A program made the translations under genes and the position numbers. Shown here one piece after another: positions 62,072 through 64,000 of a DNA stretch of 64,000 bases. The notes under the pieces were generated by a model. The model was given only the letters and a program-made list of their open reading frames with translations. It did not search any database and was not told the DNA's origin. Every line of letters begins with the position of its first letter. Positions within the stretch are counted from its first letter, which is position 1. Source of the DNA: Nocardia sp. CNY236 (GTDB lineage: Bacteria; Actinomycetota; Actinomycetes; Mycobacteriales; Mycobacteriaceae); the NCBI RefSeq assembly GCF_000482385.1, contig NZ_AXVD01000004.1, forward strand, positions 124,001 through 188,000, given 5' to 3'.

Positions 62072-62884
62072 TCAGCGTGCACGCAGGACCAGGCCCGCGC
62101 CATTGGCGTTGCGCAGGGTGAGGGTGTCGGCGTCCACCGTGGCTGTGGTCGTGCCGTCCAACGCGCGCAGGACTGCCTGCTCGAGGTCCATCACCTCCGG
62201 TGGGCATGCCATCTCTGTCGTGGTGATGTGAAAGGTGATCTCTGTAGCGGACAGATCAGGTCCGGCGCCGTCGGCGGGGGACGTGTCGGCGCGTCCGAAC
62301 ATCCGATTACACCCGGTCGTGCCGGAGATGCTGCCGTCCTCGGCGATGAGCAGCGTTGGCCGCACCTCCTCGATGACCCGTGCGCGGATTTCGGCGTTGT
62401 CGGTGCTCAGTGCGGTGACCTGCCACTGTGTGCCTTGGATGGGCTTGTCCGGCTGGGCGCGTTTCTTGTCGACCAAGATCACGGTTCGATCCGTGCCGTG
62501 CAGTGTGAGTGTGGCCCCGTCCAGTTGCCACCGGGGCTCGGCGCTCAGCAGGCCGTTGAGCCATTCGTCGGCGCCTTCGCGCTCGGTGGGGCAGCCCATC
62601 AAGGTGGTGGACACGCCGGAAACCCGTACCAGATGGTCGCCCATGTCGACGGCGCCGTTGAGGGTGTTGCAGCCGGCGTCCGCGACGATCCGATCGTCGG
62701 TGAAACCGATGGTCATCGGTCCGCCACCGGGAATCGGCGTGCCATCGACCTCCACGGAGACAAAAGTGCGGCCCATGGGGTTCGGTTCGTCGGCACCCGA
62801 ATCCGGGGTGTCGGCCGAGCATCCGGCGATCACACCGCAGGCGAACAGGACAATCGGACCCAATAGTGTGATGCGTACCGCCAT
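62072..62884 (-). CDS. Lipoprotein with two META (HslJ-like) domains
   Basis: A 270-residue exported protein. MAVRITLLGPIVLFACGVIAGC is a lipoprotein signal peptide with the lipobox Cys at residue 22. Two META domains follow: about 35-140 (RTFVSVEVDGTPIP ... ADAGCNTLNGAV ... LMGCPTE) and about 148-268 (GTQWQVTAL ... SGTTGCNRMFG ... MACPPEVM). Each has the GCNxxxG and (M)xCP motifs. HslJ-type META domains are linked to heat or novobiocin resistance in E. coli; the role here is unknown. ATG 62884 is chosen because it gives the signal peptide. Confidence 0.85.
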   Translation of the reverse strand: MAVRITLLGPIVLFACGVIAGCSADTPDSGADEPNPMGRTFVSVEVDGTPIPGGGPMTIGFTDDRIVADAGCNTLNGAVDMGDHLVRVSGVSTTLMGCPTEREGADEWLNGLLSAEPRWQLDGATLTLHGTDRTVILVDKKRAQPDKPIQGTQWQVTALSTDNAEIRARVIEEVRPTLLIAEDGSISGTTGCNRMFGRADTSPADGAGPDLSATEITFHITTTEMACPPEVMDLEQAVLRALDGTTTATVDADTLTLRNANGAGLVLRAR

Positions 62885-63047
62885 GAGCCGATGGTACCGA
62901 CGGTGACCGCTGGGCAGTCCCAGGTCGCCTCGGCCTGCCGGGGGCCTGGCAGCCGGCAATGATCGGGGAAGTGCCATACGCACACACCGGGTGCTCGGCG
63001 GACGCACCGGGGCGAGTGCCTGATGTGGCGCGGCCCCGGCGACCGCT

Positions 63048-63053
63048 TAGACT
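63048..63053 (+). promoter_or_regulatory. -10 hexamer TAGACT, leaderless-type start of secG
   Basis: TAGACT is 7 nt before ATG 63061 and no Shine-Dalgarno sequence is present. It gives secG its own leaderless promoter, separate from gap-pgk-tpiA. Confidence 0.5.
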
Positions 63054-63060
63054 ATCCGGC

Positions 63061-63294
63061 ATGCGGATGTTCCTGGATATCCTCCTGATCGTCACCAGCG
63101 TGCTGCTGGTGCTGCTGGTGCTGCTGCACCGCGCCAAGGGAGGCGGCCTGTCCAGCCTGTTCGGCGGCGGTGTGCAGTCCAGTTTGTCCGGTTCCACCGT
63201 TGCGGAGAAGAACCTCGACCGTATCACCGTCTTCACCGGTCTCATTTGGCTGATCGCCATCCTGGGGATCGGTCTGGAGATCAAGTTCGCGTGA
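63061..63294 (+). CDS. secG: Protein translocase subunit SecG
   Basis: A 77-residue membrane protein with two helices (about 4-22 and 52-75). Between them is the SecG signature RAKGGGLSSLFGGG...SGSTVAEKNLDR. It assists SecYE in protein export. ATG 63061 is fixed by the family N-terminus. tpi-secG proximity is conserved in actinobacteria; here the META lipoprotein gene is inserted between on the other strand. Confidence 0.95.
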   Translation: MRMFLDILLIVTSVLLVLLVLLHRAKGGGLSSLFGGGVQSSLSGSTVAEKNLDRITVFTGLIWLIAILGIGLEIKFA

Positions 63295-63314
63295 CCGCCC
63301 GCGGTCGCTGAGCG

Positions 63315-64000
63315 TTACGGCACGGTGTCGTCGGTGTTGGAGCGATCGCCGTCTGGGACCCGACCGTCGATGTCGGTGAAGCCGTAGTCGACGGCGAGGT
63401 CGGCGACTCGCCACGGCAGCCCGGTGCGAGCGCGGCGTGCGACATCGGTGGCCAGCGCGACGACTGCACGGCCGCAGAACCGCGGAGTCTGCGCTTGGGC
63501 CAGGTCGAACCTGCCCTCGCCGGGGACCGTGACGATCCGACGGCCGGCCGTGTCCGCCGGAACCAGTTGCAGTAGTTCGGTATCGACGATGCCAGGCCAG
63601 AGCGACACCACGGTCACCTCGGTATCGATCAGATCGTGTGCCATGTCGGCGGTGAGTCGGTCCACCGCGGCCTTCGCCACCCCGTACGCGGCATTGTGCA
63701 TGTATCTGCTCGCCCCGGGAGACGAGATATTGACGATCAACCCGCCCGATCGGATCAACAACGGTGCGGCGAAGGCCCCGGCCACATAGTGGGATCGCAC
63801 GCCCACATCGAAGGTCTCGTCCCAGGCGGTCGGTGTGACCTCCCAGAACGGCTTGCCGAGCCAGCGGGCCGCGGCGGGGGAGTTGTAGACGTTGTTCACC
63901 AGGACGTCCAGCCTGCCGTACTCACTGCAGATCATTTCGAACAAGCGCCGCACCGAGTCGTCGTCGCGGTGATCACACACGAAGGGGATGCCCACCCCGC
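63315..64000 (-). CDS. Short-chain dehydrogenase/reductase (5' end outside window)
   Basis: The frame stays open to base 64000 on the minus strand, so the N-terminus with the TGxxxGIG cofactor loop is missing. The visible part begins at GIPFVCDHRDDDSVRRLF and has LDVLVNNVYN (NNAG-like), GGLIVNISSPGA with the catalytic Ser, and YGVAKAAVDRLTADMA with the YxxxK pair. It resembles DHRS1-like SDRs. A GTG at 63995 is probably internal. It converges on secG with 20 bp between the stops. Confidence 0.88.
   Translation of the reverse strand, partial: GVGIPFVCDHRDDDSVRRLFEMICSEYGRLDVLVNNVYNSPAAARWLGKPFWEVTPTAWDETFDVGVRSHYVAGAFAAPLLIRSGGLIVNISSPGASRYMHNAAYGVAKAAVDRLTADMAHDLIDTEVTVVSLWPGIVDTELLQLVPADTAGRRIVTVPGEGRFDLAQAQTPRFCGRAVVALATDVARRARTGLPWRVADLAVDYGFTDIDGRVPDGDRSNTDDTVP

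Overview
This is a high-GC actinobacterial chromosome segment, most likely from the Mycobacteriales and probably Nocardia or a close relative. The blocks alaS-ruvX-mltG-aroE, aroC-aroK-aroB, pepQ-efp-nusB, pyrR-pyrB-pyrC-(PH protein)-carA-carB-pyrF, mihF-gmk-rpoZ-coaBC-metK-priA, def-fmt-rsmB, rpe-ribE-ribBA-ribH, uvrC-rapZ-yvcK-whiA and gap-pgk-tpiA-secG follow the order known from Mycobacterium and relatives. MihF, UsfX/SigF-type regulators, a helicase-degenerate PriA and many leaderless-type starts (TANNNT hexamer 6-8 nt before the start codon) fit the same group. The genus is an inference from gene order, not from a marker gene.

Layout. 1-15158: a partial Tat-exported PhoD phosphatase, then rarA, alaS, ruvX, mltG, aroE, a small membrane protein, the aro operon on the minus strand, a prepilin peptidase, pepQ, efp and nusB. 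15159-25563: an accessory stretch between nusB and pyrR. It holds a three-gene cassette (membrane protein, cupin, inositol-monophosphatase-like enzyme), an ArsB/SLC13-type permease, a 1906-residue NLR-like protein and an AlkB-type dioxygenase. 25564-34987: the UMP biosynthesis operon under a PyrR-binding leader. 34988-41721: mihF, gmk, rpoZ, coaBC, metK, priA. 41799-44380: a secreted lipase and a drug-type exporter behind a double palindromic operator. 44528-49531: def, fmt, rsmB, a convergent rsbW-sigF pair, and rpe. 49571-52807: riboflavin genes next to a triplicated 21-bp repeat where ribD would be expected. 52891-58793: a HAD hydrolase, uvrC, rapZ, yvcK, whiA. 58963-64000: lower glycolysis, a META lipoprotein, secG, and a partial short-chain dehydrogenase.

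The standout is 19165-24885. One polypeptide carries TIR, a metallophosphoesterase fold with a broken metal site, an intact NACHT ATPase, pentapeptide repeats, about 15 WD40 repeats and a C-terminal cap. This is the layout of a sense-oligomerise-kill immune protein: sensor propellers, a STAND motor and a TIR effector. The pseudo-phosphoesterase between TIR and NACHT is unusual. Its function is inferred from architecture only.

A second theme is short tandem duplication (17-27 bp) at gene ends and in linkers, including a 32-codon repeat ORF that bridges pyrB and pyrC. No tRNA, rRNA, CRISPR array or intact transposase gene was seen.
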